Part shown: positions 1 through 8,454 of the stretch, piece after piece | Layout of the letters: each line of letters starts with the position of its first letter | Numbering within the stretch: the first letter of the stretch is position 1 | Source of the DNA: Agrococcus sp. SGAir0287 | GTDB taxonomy: Bacteria > Actinomycetota > Actinomycetes > Actinomycetales > Microbacteriaceae | Reading direction: 5' to 3' | Assembly: GCF_005484985.1 (NCBI RefSeq) | Contig: NZ_CP027942.1 | Span: 1,116,001 to 1,180,000, forward strand | Length of the DNA stretch: 64,000 nucleotides | Notes under the pieces: generated by a model | Told to the model about the DNA's origin: nothing | Databases searched by the model: none | Seen by the model: only the letters and a program-made list of their open reading frames with translations | Program-made: the position numbers and the translations under genes

Positions 1-480
1 CGAGCCCTCGGGCATCACGAGCTCCTGGGCCGCGTTGAGGTGCACCTGCAGGGCGTCCGCGTCGAGCAGCTCGACCGCCCGCCGCGCGTCGTCGGGCGAG
101 CGGTCGGCGCCGACGTTCGCGAGCACGAACCCGTCCGGGTGCTCGTCGCGCAGCACGCGGAAGTACGACGCGCGCGAGGGATCGTCGAGCGCGATCGACA
201 CCGAGCCCGAGGCGATGGGGAGATCCGCCTCGCGCGCGGCGATCGCGAGCGTGCGGTTGACCTCGCCGGTGTGCGCCGTGCCGCCCGTCATGCCGTTGAC
301 GTAGACGGGCGACGGCCACGCGAGGCCCGCGACGTCGACGCCGAGCGTCACGCGCGACGGGTCGATGCCGTCGAGGGCGTGGTGCACGAGCTCGACGTCG
401 TCGAGCTCGCTGCGGCTGCCGCGGCGGTCGCGCTCCTGCTCGAGCGCGATGCGCACGTGGTCGTCCTTGCGCTCACCCAT
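1..480 (-). CDS. fni: Type 2 isopentenyl-diphosphate delta-isomerase, 3' end outside window
   Basis: The visible 160 N-terminal residues match the FMN-dependent type 2 isopentenyl-diphosphate isomerase family, which interconverts IPP and DMAPP in the cytoplasm. It opens with the family's R-K-D-H-V/I-R-I-A-L-E element, followed by VYVNGMTGGT (FMN/substrate-binding region, about residues 59-68) and LPIASGSVSIAL (about 86-97). The ATG lies 8 nt inside the 3' end of pmk, so translation is probably coupled. As last visible gene of mvk-mvaD-pmk-fni it supplies the isomerase of the mevalonate route. In characterised actinobacterial clusters HMG-CoA reductase and synthase genes follow; they would lie left of the window, which I cannot see. 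The remaining roughly 190 residues are missing only because the window ends. Confidence 0.93.
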   Translation of the reverse strand, partial: MGERKDDHVRIALEQERDRRGSRSELDDVELVHHALDGIDPSRVTLGVDVAGLAWPSPVYVNGMTGGTAHTGEVNRTLAIAAREADLPIASGSVSIALDDPSRASYFRVLRDEHPDGFVLANVGADRSPDDARRAVELLDADALQVHLNAAQELVMPEGS

Positions 481-1558
481 CGACGTCGCTCCTCGGGGGC
501 GTGACGGCGAGCGTGAGGTGCCGCACGTCGTCGGCCTCCCATGCGCGATGCATGGCCTGGACGTCGGCGTCGAGCGGCGCGAGCGCGATGCCGCAGTCGC
601 CGCCGCCGGCGCCCGAGGGCTTCGCGGCGGCGCCCGCACGCTCCGCGGCGTCGCACAGGGCTCGCAGGCGATCGGTCTCGATGTCGATGCCGGCGGCGGC
701 GCCGAGCTCGCGCAGCAGGGAGCGGCAGGCGCGGATGGCGTCGAGCGCCGCGGGCACGTCGTCGGACTGCAGCGCCGTCGTGAGCAGGCTCACCTGGTCG
801 CGGCTCGCGGCGAGGAAGTCGCGGTGCACCTGCGCGCCGGTCTCGCGCATCGTGAGCACGCGGTCGACGAGGCGCTCGGTCGATGCGGGCGCGCCCGTCC
901 AGCCCACGAGCAGCCGCGCGGAGGCCGGCGGCTCGATGCGCGCGACGTGGAGGCCCTCCCACGGCTCGGCGAGGACGTCGCCGATCGCCGCGCCCTCGCC
1001 GAGGCGGCGCACGAGGGCGTCGCGGTCGGGGGAGGAGTAGCCGATCCAGCCGCCGAACGTCGAGGCGGCGAGGTCGCCGCCCGAGGCGGTCGGCACCACG
1101 GAGACGGTCGCGAGCATCGCGAGGCGGAAGCGCTCCATCGCGCTCAGCCGGAGGTCGTAGAACTCGTCGAGCGCCTGCACCGTGGCGACGGTGACGGCCG
1201 CCGACGAGCCCAGGCCGAACTTCCGCCCGCCGCGGTCGTCGAGCTCGCTCGCGATGCGCAGGTCGAAGAACGAGTCCTGCCTGCCGAGCTCGGCGCGCAG
1301 CCGGTCGACGATCGTGATGGTCGCGAGGACGTAGTCGTAGGGCGTCGTGCGGTCGATGCGCACGCCGGTCGCGTCGCGCGTCCACCGCACGGGGAGGCGG
1401 CCGTACGCCTCCGAGTGCACCTGGCCGAACGCATCCGACTCGTCGACCGAGACGGTGAGGAAGCGGTCGACGGCGACGAGCACCGACGGCTGGCCGGGCT
1501 CGACGACGGCGTACTCGCCGGCGACGAAGAGCTTGCCGGGAGCGTGCGTCGTGATCAC
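473..1558 (-). CDS. pmk: Phosphomevalonate kinase
   Basis: This 361-residue GHMP-superfamily kinase phosphorylates 5-phosphomevalonate to the diphosphate with ATP. The N-terminus THAPGKLFVAGEYAVV is the classic first GHMP motif. The ATP loop is FGLGSSAAVTVATV (about residue 110) and the C-terminal glycine motif is AKPSGAGGGDCG. The start is GTG at 1558: it overlaps the mvaD stop as GTGA and places the THAPGK motif at residues 3-8, as in relatives, whereas longer readings add arginine-rich out-of-family sequence. The 3' end overlaps the fni start. The overlaps with both neighbours indicate one polycistronic, translationally coupled operon. Confidence 0.93.
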   Translation of the reverse strand: MITTHAPGKLFVAGEYAVVEPGQPSVLVAVDRFLTVSVDESDAFGQVHSEAYGRLPVRWTRDATGVRIDRTTPYDYVLATITIVDRLRAELGRQDSFFDLRIASELDDRGGRKFGLGSSAAVTVATVQALDEFYDLRLSAMERFRLAMLATVSVVPTASGGDLAASTFGGWIGYSSPDRDALVRRLGEGAAIGDVLAEPWEGLHVARIEPPASARLLVGWTGAPASTERLVDRVLTMRETGAQVHRDFLAASRDQVSLLTTALQSDDVPAALDAIRACRSLLRELGAAAGIDIETDRLRALCDAAERAGAAAKPSGAGGGDCGIALAPLDADVQAMHRAWEADDVRHLTLAVTPPRSDVDG

Positions 1559-2523
1559 GCGATCGTCTCCACGAGGCGAGCGCCGGGACCGGGGCGCGCG
1601 ACGAGCGTCGAGGCGACGTCCGCGAGGTCGGCGGCGATGCGCTCGGCGTCGTCGGGCGCGCACAGCACGACGACGTTGGGCCCGGCATCGATCGTCGCGT
1701 AGGCGAGCACGCCCTGGGCGCGCAGGGCCTCGACGCGGTCGAGCACGCCGAGGCTCGCGGCCGTGAGGTAGCGGATGGGCGGGTCGCACGACTGGATGAG
1801 CGCGTGCATGCGCAGCGCGTTCGTCTCGGCGATGCGCCCCACGAGGTCGAGGTCTCCGGCCGCGCAGGCGTCGACCATGCGCTCGAGGGTCTCGGCCGTG
1901 CTCGTGACCCAGGCGGGGAAGAAGGGGGAGGTCTCGGCCGTGCGGACCATCGCGACCCGGCTCGAGACGGGCTTCTCGCGCTCCTCGACCGTCGCGATGA
2001 CCATGGCCATGTCCGGGGCCGGCGTGCCTTCCGCGAACGACGTCTCGTCGTCGTCGCCCGCGTGCCACACCGCGACGCCCGGGACGATGGAGCGAGAGGC
2101 GGAGCCGGACCCGCGGCGAGCGAGCCGCGAGAGCTCGCGCGGCGACAGGTCGAGGTGGTAGGCGGCGGCCGCGGCGACCGCGAGGGCGGCGAAGCCCGAG
2201 GCCGAGGAGGCGAGGCCGGCACCCGTCGGCACGGCGTTCGTCGTGACGACGCGCGCGTGCGCCGTGCTGCCCGCCATCGCGCGCACGAGGTCGAGGAATC
2301 GAGCGACGCGGTCGAGCGGCGTGCCCGTGCGCTCCTCGCCGTCGAGCTCGAGGGTGTCCGCGTCGAGGGCGGCGTCGACCGTCACGGTCGTCGTCGTGGG
2401 GAAGACGTCGAGCGTCATCGACAGGCTGCCCGTCGCCGGCAGGTTCATCGTGGCGTCGCGCTTGCCCCAGTACTTCACGAGCGCGATGTTCGGGTGCGCG
2501 ACCGCCGTGGCACGCTGCGTCAT
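1555..2523 (-). CDS. mvaD: Diphosphomevalonate decarboxylase
   Basis: This 322-residue enzyme decarboxylates mevalonate 5-diphosphate to isopentenyl diphosphate with ATP hydrolysis. Family hallmarks are AHPNIALVKYWGKRD near the N-terminus (about residues 9-23), LPATGSLSMTLD, and the phosphate-binding stretch GLASSASGFAALA at about residue 95. Further C-terminal are SRSIVPGVAVWHAG and DAGPNVVVLC. The length is typical of the family. The ATG at 2523 overlaps the mvk TGA as ATGA, and its own stop overlaps the pmk GTG. The gene order mvk-mvaD-pmk-fni is the one known from actinobacterial mevalonate clusters. Confidence 0.95.
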   Translation of the reverse strand: MTQRATAVAHPNIALVKYWGKRDATMNLPATGSLSMTLDVFPTTTTVTVDAALDADTLELDGEERTGTPLDRVARFLDLVRAMAGSTAHARVVTTNAVPTGAGLASSASGFAALAVAAAAAYHLDLSPRELSRLARRGSGSASRSIVPGVAVWHAGDDDETSFAEGTPAPDMAMVIATVEEREKPVSSRVAMVRTAETSPFFPAWVTSTAETLERMVDACAAGDLDLVGRIAETNALRMHALIQSCDPPIRYLTAASLGVLDRVEALRAQGVLAYATIDAGPNVVVLCAPDDAERIAADLADVASTLVARPGPGARLVETIA

Positions 2524-3470
2524 GTGGGCTCCACCGTCGCGGTCCACGTCGCCCGGGCGCCTGCGGCGCGCAGCGCGTCCGCGATCGCCGGCGCGTCCTG
2601 CGCGGTCGGCGCGAGCGCGAGCACGCATCCGCCGCCGCCGCCGCCCGTGAGCTTCGCGCCCGCCGAGCCGGCGGCCATCGCAGCGGCGACGAGCGCGTCG
2701 AGCTGCGGCGTGCTCACGCCGAGGCCGCGCAGCTCGCCGTGCGCCGTCGCCATCGCGGCGCCGAGCGCCGCGACGTCGCCCGACGCGAGCGCCGCGGCGA
2801 AGTCGTGCACGACCTGCGTGAGCGTCGCGATGGCGGCGTCGAGCCGCTCGGGGTCCGTGCGGCGCAGCGACGCGACGTGCGCCACCATCTCGCGCGTCGA
2901 GCCGCGCGATCCGGAGTCCGCGACGACGATCGTCACCGGCGCGCCGACGGGCAGCGGGCGGGATGCGCCCGCCTGGAACCAGATGGGTCCCGGCGCGACG
3001 ACCGTGCGGGCGTCGAGGCCCGAGGGTCGGCCGTGCGCGACCTGCTCCGCCTGGTGCACGAGCGACTGCAGCGTCGCATCGTCGAGGTCGACGTCCGCGC
3101 AGCGCGCGATGGCCCGCACGATGGCCGCGGCGGTCGCCGCGCTGGAGCCGAGCCCGGCCGACAGCGGCACCTCGTTGCGCACGTCGACGTCGAGCGGCGC
3201 GGCGTGGACGTGCGCCATCGCGAGCCGCACGGCGGCGACGGTCGGCGCGAGGCCCACGGGTGCGTCGTCGAGCGCGCCCGTGTAGTCGTCGGTCGTGAGC
3301 GTCGTGGTGCCGCGGGCGGCGAGGGATGCCGTGGCCGTGATCGTGAGCGCGTCGAGCGGCGTCGCGATGGCGGGGGCGCCGTGCACGACCGAGTGCTCGC
3401 CCACGAGGATCGCCTTCGCGTGCGCCGTCGCCGTGGCGGTGTCCCGGATGCCGCTGGAGATGCTCGTCAT
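2520..3470 (-). CDS. mvk: Mevalonate kinase
   Basis: This 316-residue GHMP kinase makes 5-phosphomevalonate, the first committed kinase step after HMG-CoA reductase. Evidence is AHAKAILVGEHSVVHGAPA (about residues 14-32), the ATP loop PLSAGLGSSAATAAAI, the SGLDARTV segment, and the C-terminal AKLTGGGGGGCVLAL. The reading frame extends about 40 codons upstream, but the ATG at 3470 is preferred. It places the GEHSVVHG motif at the usual distance from the N-terminus, and it overlaps as ATGA the stop of a 28-codon ORF that begins after a -10-like box. No separate Shine-Dalgarno sequence is visible, so expression may depend on that leader ORF. Confidence 0.94.
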   Translation of the reverse strand: MTSISSGIRDTATATAHAKAILVGEHSVVHGAPAIATPLDALTITATASLAARGTTTLTTDDYTGALDDAPVGLAPTVAAVRLAMAHVHAAPLDVDVRNEVPLSAGLGSSAATAAAIVRAIARCADVDLDDATLQSLVHQAEQVAHGRPSGLDARTVVAPGPIWFQAGASRPLPVGAPVTIVVADSGSRGSTREMVAHVASLRRTDPERLDAAIATLTQVVHDFAAALASGDVAALGAAMATAHGELRGLGVSTPQLDALVAAAMAAGSAGAKLTGGGGGGCVLALAPTAQDAPAIADALRAAGARATWTATVEPT

Positions 3471-3553
3471 GCGATGCCGCCCGCGCCGGGCACGCCCGAC
3501 GTCCTCCGGGGCTCCGGGACGGGGGCGACGGCGTCGCGGCTGAAGTGGTCCAT
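3467..3553 (-). CDS. Candidate 28-codon leader ORF coupled to mvk
   Basis: An ATG at 3553 opens a 28-codon ORF whose TGA overlaps the mvk ATG as ATGA. A TAGCAT hexamer ends 9 nt before this ATG, so it looks like a leaderless start. The peptide begins MDHFSRDAVAPVPEPRR and ends GGIA; it is rich in Pro, Arg and Gly and has no signal peptide or membrane segment. I recognise no family. If translated, ribosomes terminating here could re-initiate at mvk, making this a leader peptide controlling the mevalonate operon. The alternative is a chance ORF in a high-GC 5' region. Conservation or ribosome profiling would decide. Confidence 0.4.
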   Translation of the reverse strand: MDHFSRDAVAPVPEPRRTSGVPGAGGIA

Positions 3554-3562
3554 GCGAGTCGA

Positions 3563-3568
3563 ATGCTA
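3563..3568 (-). promoter_or_regulatory. Candidate -10 element of the mevalonate operon
   Basis: The hexamer TAGCAT on the minus strand lies 9 nt upstream of the leader ORF and 92 nt upstream of mvk. It is the only clear TANNNT element in the 183-nt divergent region on this strand. No convincing -35 hexamer is seen. Confidence 0.45.
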
Positions 3569-3639
3569 GCGCGCGGCGCCATCCGCGTCGCATGCGCGCG
3601 CGACGCGCGAGGGCGTGCGATGATGCGAGCGCCGCTCGC

Positions 3640-3645
3640 TAGGCT
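3640..3645 (+). promoter_or_regulatory. Candidate -10 element of prfB (leaderless type)
   Basis: TAGGCT ends 8 nt before the prfB ATG, so a transcript starting about 7 nt after the hexamer would begin at or next to the start codon. The same geometry recurs before more than 20 genes of the window. Confidence 0.55.
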
Positions 3646-3653
3646 GGATCATC

Positions 3654-4775
3654 ATGGCCGACCTCGACATCGCCGGCGAGATCGCCGATCTGCGCAGCAC
3701 GTACTCCGACATCGCCGCCGTGGCCGACGTCCCTCGCCTCGAGCGCGAGGTCGCCGAGCTCAGCGAGCAGGCGGGCGCTCCCGACATCTGGGACGACCCC
3801 GCGAAGGCGCAGCAGGTCACGACAGCGCTGAGCCACCGGCAGTCGCGCCTCAAGCGGCTCGCCGAGGTCGAGCGGCGCATCGACGACCTCGAGGTGCTGG
3901 TCGAGCTCGCGAACGAGGAGGACGACGAGGACTCGCGCGCCGAGGCGCGCAAGGAGCTCGCGGCGCTGTCGCGGACGATCTCCGAGATGGAGGTGCAGAC
4001 GCTGCTCGACGGCGAGTTCGACGAGCTGCCCGCCGTCGTCACGATCCGCGCGGGCGCCGGCGGGGTCGATGCCTCCGACTTCGCGGAGATGCTGCTGCGC
4101 ATGTACCTGCGGTACGCCGAGCAGCACGGCATGAGCGTGCGCGTCTACGACACCTCCTACGCGGAGGAGGCCGGCATCAAGTCCGCCTCGTTCGAGGTCG
4201 ACGCGCCCTACGCGTTCGGCAACCTCTCGGTCGAGGCAGGCACGCACCGGCTCGTCCGCATGAGCCCGTTCGGCGCCGCGGGCAAGCGCCAGACGTCGTT
4301 CGCCGCCGTCGAGGTCGTGCCGCTGTTCGACCAGGTCGACGAGGTCGAGGTGCCCGAGAGCGACATCCGCGTCGACGTCTTCCGCTCGTCCGGCCCCGGC
4401 GGCCAGAGCGTCAACACGACCGACTCCGCCGTGCGCATCACGCACCTCCCGACCGGTCTCGTCGTGTCGATGCAGAACGAGAAGTCGCAGATCCAGAACC
4501 GCGCCGCCGCCATGCGCGTGCTGCAGTCCCGCCTCATGCTGCTGCAGCGCGAGGAGGAGGCCGCGCGCAAGAAGGAGCTCGCGGGGAACATCACCGCGTC
4601 GTGGGGCGACCAGATGCGCTCGTACGTGCTCGCGCCGTACCAGATGGTGAAGGACCTGCGCACGGAGCACGAGGTGGGCAACCCCTCCGCGGTCTTCGAC
4701 GGCGACCTCGACGGGTTCATCGCCGCGGGCATCCGCTGGCGCAAGCAGCAGCAGCAGGAGCAGGCCGACTCGTGA
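3654..4775 (+). CDS. prfB: Peptide chain release factor 2
   Basis: This 373-residue class I release factor recognises UGA and UAA stop codons and triggers peptidyl-tRNA hydrolysis on the ribosome. The GGQ catalytic motif is at residues 249-251 ([10 protein letters not shown]), and the RF2-type SPF anticodon tripeptide is at 204-206 (RMSPFGAAG), which separates it from RF1 (PxT). The frame is continuous from ATG to stop, so there is no in-frame early UGA and no programmed frameshift of the E. coli type. The ATG follows a TAGGCT box by 8 nt. The stop codon overlaps the GTG of the next gene. Confidence 0.97.
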   Translation: MADLDIAGEIADLRSTYSDIAAVADVPRLEREVAELSEQAGAPDIWDDPAKAQQVTTALSHRQSRLKRLAEVERRIDDLEVLVELANEEDDEDSRAEARKELAALSRTISEMEVQTLLDGEFDELPAVVTIRAGAGGVDASDFAEMLLRMYLRYAEQHGMSVRVYDTSYAEEAGIKSASFEVDAPYAFGNLSVEAGTHRLVRMSPFGAAGKRQTSFAAVEVVPLFDQVDEVEVPESDIRVDVFRSSGPGGQSVNTTDSAVRITHLPTGLVVSMQNEKSQIQNRAAAMRVLQSRLMLLQREEEAARKKELAGNITASWGDQMRSYVLAPYQMVKDLRTEHEVGNPSAVFDGDLDGFIAAGIRWRKQQQQEQADS

Positions 4776-6187
4776 CCGATCGGCCGCAGACCGGAGCCGA
4801 GTACCTCGCGTCGCTCGGAGACGGTCGCACGGTCGTCCTCGACGGCGAGCGCGTCGAATCCGTGCCTGCGCACCCTGCGCTCGCCGGCACCGCCGCGACC
4901 ATCGCGTCGCTCTACGACGCCATGCACGGCCCCGACGCCGACGTGCTGCTCGCCACGACGCCCGAGGGCGTGCGCACGCACGCGTTCTCGGCGATCCCGC
5001 GCTCGCGCGCCGACCTGCGCGCCCAGCGCGAGGCGATCCGCGCGTGGCAGCGCATGACGCACGGCTGGCTGGGCCGCACGCCCGAGACGCTCGCGTCGCA
5101 TCTGACGTCGATGGCGGCCCACGCATCCTTCTACGGCGCGCAGGCGGATGCGGTGCGCGGCGCGCTCGTGGCCCACCAGCGCGGCGTCGTGCACCACGTG
5201 CAGGCGCTCGTCAACCCGCCCGTCGACCGCGACCTGCCGCCCGACGAGGTCGCCGACGTGTTCCTCCACATCGTGCGCGAGCAGTCCGACGGACTCGTGC
5301 TGCGCGGTGCGAAGGCCGTCGTCACGGGCGCCGCGACGGCGCAGCGCATCCTCGTGTCGCACTTCGGCGGCGAGGTGCGCGACGACGGCTTCGCCATCGC
5401 GTGCACCGTGCCCGTCGGTGCGCCGGGCCTGCGCCTCTACGCCCGCACGGCGCCGGCGCACGCGGACCAGCCCCTCGCGACCCGCTTCGCGGAGCACGAT
5501 GCGCTCGTCGTCTTCGACGACGTGCTCGTGCCGTGGGAGGACGTGCTCATCCGCGACGCCGACACCATGCTCGGCCACAACCGCGGCGCCGTGGGCTGGA
5601 ACGCGCGGCTCGCGTTCCAGTCGGCCACGCGCCTCGAGGCGAAGCTCGAGTGGATCGCCGGGCTCGCCGTGCGCGCGACCGAGATCATGGGCACCACATC
5701 CATCCGCGGCGTGCAGGCGGCGCTCGGCGAGGTCATCGCCTTCCGCCACGTCGTGAGCGGCATGCGCGACGCCATGATCGAGCAGGCGGCGCCCGTCGGC
5801 GACGAGGGCCTCGAGGGCGGCCGCGCATGGGGCCCCGGGGTGGAGCCGGCGCTGGCCTTCTCGGCGTACGCGCCCGACGCCTACAGCCGCATGCGCGTGA
5901 CGCTCGAGACCGCGGTCGCCTCCGGCCTCGCGCACCTGCCCGTGCCCGCCGACGGCCTGGCAGCGCATCCCGGGCTCGCGCCGCTGCTGCGCGGCTCCGC
6001 CGGCGCGGACGCCGGCGAGCGCCTCGCGGTCATGGGTGCGCTGTGGGATGCGATCGGCACGGGATTCGGTGCGCGGCACGAGCTGTACGAGCGCAGCCAC
6101 TGGGGTCAGCCCGAGCGCACGCACGTCGGCATCCTCGGGCTCGCGCGTGCCACGGGGCGCGTCGCCGAGTGGCAGCGCGGGTCCTGA
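4772..6187 (+). CDS. HpaB-family flavin-dependent monooxygenase, oxygenase component
   Basis: This 471-residue protein resembles the 4-hydroxyphenylacetate 3-monooxygenase (HpaB) oxygenase family, which hydroxylates phenolic substrates with reduced FAD supplied by a separate reductase. It opens with the family's [13 protein letters not shown] and GERV elements; the central part has the acyl-CoA-dehydrogenase-like fold segments ([20 protein letters not shown] at about residue 245) and ARATEIMGT. The length is near the usual 470-520. The GTG start at 4772 overlaps the prfB stop as GTGA, an odd partner for a catabolic enzyme. No flavin reductase or aromatic catabolic gene is nearby, so the substrate cannot be inferred. 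Confidence 0.82.
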   Translation: MTDRPQTGAEYLASLGDGRTVVLDGERVESVPAHPALAGTAATIASLYDAMHGPDADVLLATTPEGVRTHAFSAIPRSRADLRAQREAIRAWQRMTHGWLGRTPETLASHLTSMAAHASFYGAQADAVRGALVAHQRGVVHHVQALVNPPVDRDLPPDEVADVFLHIVREQSDGLVLRGAKAVVTGAATAQRILVSHFGGEVRDDGFAIACTVPVGAPGLRLYARTAPAHADQPLATRFAEHDALVVFDDVLVPWEDVLIRDADTMLGHNRGAVGWNARLAFQSATRLEAKLEWIAGLAVRATEIMGTTSIRGVQAALGEVIAFRHVVSGMRDAMIEQAAPVGDEGLEGGRAWGPGVEPALAFSAYAPDAYSRMRVTLETAVASGLAHLPVPADGLAAHPGLAPLLRGSAGADAGERLAVMGALWDAIGTGFGARHELYERSHWGQPERTHVGILGLARATGRVAEWQRGS

Positions 6188-6251
6188 GCGCATCCGCGCC
6201 GCGCCGAGGGCGTGCCCGGGCGGTGCGCGCCGCCGGTCGTAGCCTCGTCGG

Positions 6252-6986
6252 GTGATCCGGTTCGACGCGGTCTCCAAGACCTACCCCCGCTCAGCGCGGG
6301 CGGCGCTCACCGACGTCTCCCTCGAGGTGGCCAAGGGCGAGTTCGTGTTCCTCGTCGGCGCCTCCGGCTCCGGCAAGTCGACGCTCATCCGCATGGTGCT
6401 GCGCGAGGAGCAGCCCTCGAAGGGCGAGATCCACGTGCTCGGCCAGCGCCTGCGCTCGATCCCGAGCCGCAAGGTGCCGTACTTCCGCCGCAACCTCGGC
6501 GTCGTCTTCCAGGACTTCCGCCTGCTGCGGTCGAAGACGGTGTTCGAGAACGTCGCCTTCACGCTGCAGGTGCTCGGCAAGAGCCGCGGCTTCATCTCGG
6601 AGGCCGTGCCCGACGTGCTGAAGATCGTCGGGCTCGCGGGCAAGGCGAGCCGCCTGCCGCACGAGCTCTCCGGCGGTGAGCAGCAACGCGTCGCCATCGC
6701 GCGCGCCGTCGTCAACAAGCCGCCGATCCTGCTCGCCGACGAGCCGACGGGCAACCTCGACCCCGCCACGAGCGCCGGCATCATGGCGCTGCTCGCCCGC
6801 ATCAACGAGGGCGGCACGACCGTCGTCATGGCGACGCACGACTCGTCGATCGTCGACGCGATGCAGAAGCGCGTCGTCGAGCTCGACGCCGGCCGTGTCA
6901 TGCGCGACGAGCTCGTCGGCTCGTACGCGACGACGTCGCCCGTGCCCATCGCGACCGAGCCAGCGAGCCTGGGGGCGGCGCGATGA
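6252..6986 (+). CDS. ftsE: Cell division ATP-binding protein FtsE
   Basis: This 244-residue ABC ATPase pairs with FtsX at the septum to control peptidoglycan hydrolases during division. It has Walker A GASGSGKST (about residues 37-45), Q-loop VVFQDFRLL, signature LSGGEQQR, Walker B ILLADEPTGNLD and the switch histidine in MATHD. The phrase DFRLLRSKTVFENVAF is characteristic of FtsE. The GTG start follows TAGCCT (6240-6245) by 6 nt, a leaderless arrangement. The stop overlaps the ftsX ATG (ATGA). The C-terminal tail of about 20 residues is longer than in E. coli. Confidence 0.96.
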   Translation: MIRFDAVSKTYPRSARAALTDVSLEVAKGEFVFLVGASGSGKSTLIRMVLREEQPSKGEIHVLGQRLRSIPSRKVPYFRRNLGVVFQDFRLLRSKTVFENVAFTLQVLGKSRGFISEAVPDVLKIVGLAGKASRLPHELSGGEQQRVAIARAVVNKPPILLADEPTGNLDPATSAGIMALLARINEGGTTVVMATHDSSIVDAMQKRVVELDAGRVMRDELVGSYATTSPVPIATEPASLGAAR

Positions 6987-7897
6987 GGGTCGCCCTCGTG
7001 CTGCAGGAGGTCTGGACGGGCCTGCGCCGCAACCTCTCGATGGCCGTCGCCGTCGTGCTCGTGACCTTCATCTCGCTCACGTTCGTCGGCGCCGCCGTGC
7101 TGCTGCAGATGCAGATCACGCAGATGAAGGGCTTCTGGTACGACCGCGCGCAGGTGGCCGTCTACTTCTGCAACGACATCGATCAGACGGAGACCTGCTC
7201 GCAGGCGGCCGCGACGCCCGAGCAGATCCAGGCGGTGCGCGACGCGCTCGCGTCGCCCGCCGTCGCGCAGTACGTCGACGGCGTCGAGTTCGAGGACCGC
7301 GACGCCGCGTACGCCAGGTTCATGGAGCAGTTCGGCGGCACGACCACCGCGGAGTTCGCGACGGCCGACACGATGAACGAGGCGCTGTGGGTGAGCCCCG
7401 TGACGCCCGCCGACGCCGACGTCATCGGCGAGGCGACCGCGGGCATGCCCGGCGTGCTCGAGGTGCGCGACCAGCGCGCGCTGCTCGAGCCGATCTTCTC
7501 GGTGCTCAACACCGCGAGCCTCGCCGCCGTCGGCATCGCCGTGCTCATGCTCGTCGCCGCCGTGCTCCTCATCGCGACGACCATCCGGCTCTCCGCGTTC
7601 TCCCGGCGCCGCGAGCTCGGCATCATGCGCCTCGTCGGCGCGTCGAACCGCTTCATCCAGACGCCGTTCATCCTCGAGGGCGTCACGGCCGCGTTCGTCG
7701 GATCGCTGCTCGCGGCGGGCGCGATCGTCGCGCTCGTGCAGGGCGTGCTGCAGGGCTACGTCGCGCAGACGCTGCGCACCGTCGCGGTCGTCTCGCTCGA
7801 CGACGCCCTCGTCGTCGCGCCCGGGCTCGTGGCCTTCGGCGTGCTCTTCGCGGGCCTCGCCGCGGCGGTCGCGATCCGCAGGTACCTCAAGGTCTGA
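6983..7897 (+). CDS. ftsX: Cell division protein FtsX
   Basis: This 304-residue membrane protein is the permease-like partner of FtsE. It has an N-terminal membrane segment after LRRNLSMAVAVVLV, then a large extracellular loop (about residues 45-165) with two cysteines (YFCND and ETCSQ) positioned to form a disulfide, then three more helices and the ABC3-type RRRELGIMRLVGAS cytoplasmic loop. The family loop contacts peptidoglycan hydrolase activators. The start overlaps ftsE, so the subunits are co-translated. Confidence 0.96.
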   Translation: MRVALVLQEVWTGLRRNLSMAVAVVLVTFISLTFVGAAVLLQMQITQMKGFWYDRAQVAVYFCNDIDQTETCSQAAATPEQIQAVRDALASPAVAQYVDGVEFEDRDAAYARFMEQFGGTTTAEFATADTMNEALWVSPVTPADADVIGEATAGMPGVLEVRDQRALLEPIFSVLNTASLAAVGIAVLMLVAAVLLIATTIRLSAFSRRRELGIMRLVGASNRFIQTPFILEGVTAAFVGSLLAAGAIVALVQGVLQGYVAQTLRTVAVVSLDDALVVAPGLVAFGVLFAGLAAAVAIRRYLKV

Positions 7898-7967
7898 GCC
7901 GCGGCGTCGCGACGCCTGCGTGCTACGCTGACGGGCTGCCCACGAGGTCCGAGCACAGGAGGCGATC

Positions 7968-8444
7968 ATGGCACGCGAGCAGGGTCAGAAGGTCGTCGCA
8001 CAGAACAAGAAGGCCCGGCACGACTACACGATCGAGGACCGCTACGAGGCGGGCCTCGTGCTCACCGGCACCGAGGTGAAGTCGCTGCGCGCCGGTCGCG
8101 CGTCGCTCGTCGACGGCTACGCGTACGTCGATCGCGGCGAGGCCTGGCTCGACGCCGTGCACATCCCCGAGTACGGGCAGGGCACGTGGACGAACCATCC
8201 GCCGCGTCGCAAGCGCAAGCTGCTGCTGCACAAGCACCAGATCGAGAAGCTGCAGGCGGCGGTGTCGCAGGGCGGCTACACGCTCGTGCCGCTGTCGCTC
8301 TACTTCTCGGACGGACGCGCGAAGGTCGAGCTCGCGGTCGCGAAGGGCAAGCGCGAGTACGACAAGCGGCAGGCGCTGCGCGAGCGGCAGGACAAGCGCG
8401 AGGCCGAGCGCGCGATCCGCACGCGGAACCGCCTGGGCGAGTAG
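7968..8444 (+). CDS. smpB: SsrA-binding protein
   Basis: This 158-residue protein binds tmRNA and brings it to stalled ribosomes for trans-translation. Family motifs are [35 protein letters not shown] and the C-terminal basic tail that enters the mRNA channel ([10 protein letters not shown], then many Arg/Lys). A good AGGAGG lies 6 nt before the ATG, and a TACGCT box at 7924-7929 gives a short leader, unlike the leaderless neighbours. Its RNA partner ssrA lies 2.9 kb downstream, with a minus-strand gene and pfkA between. Confidence 0.97.
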   Translation: MAREQGQKVVAQNKKARHDYTIEDRYEAGLVLTGTEVKSLRAGRASLVDGYAYVDRGEAWLDAVHIPEYGQGTWTNHPPRRKRKLLLHKHQIEKLQAAVSQGGYTLVPLSLYFSDGRAKVELAVAKGKREYDKRQALRERQDKREAERAIRTRNRLGE

Positions 8445-8454
8445 CCCGCGCTCG

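Noticed and set aside
3654..3735. Programmed +1 frameshift site in prfB
   Set aside because: No in-frame TGA or slippery CTT-TGA; the frame is continuous.
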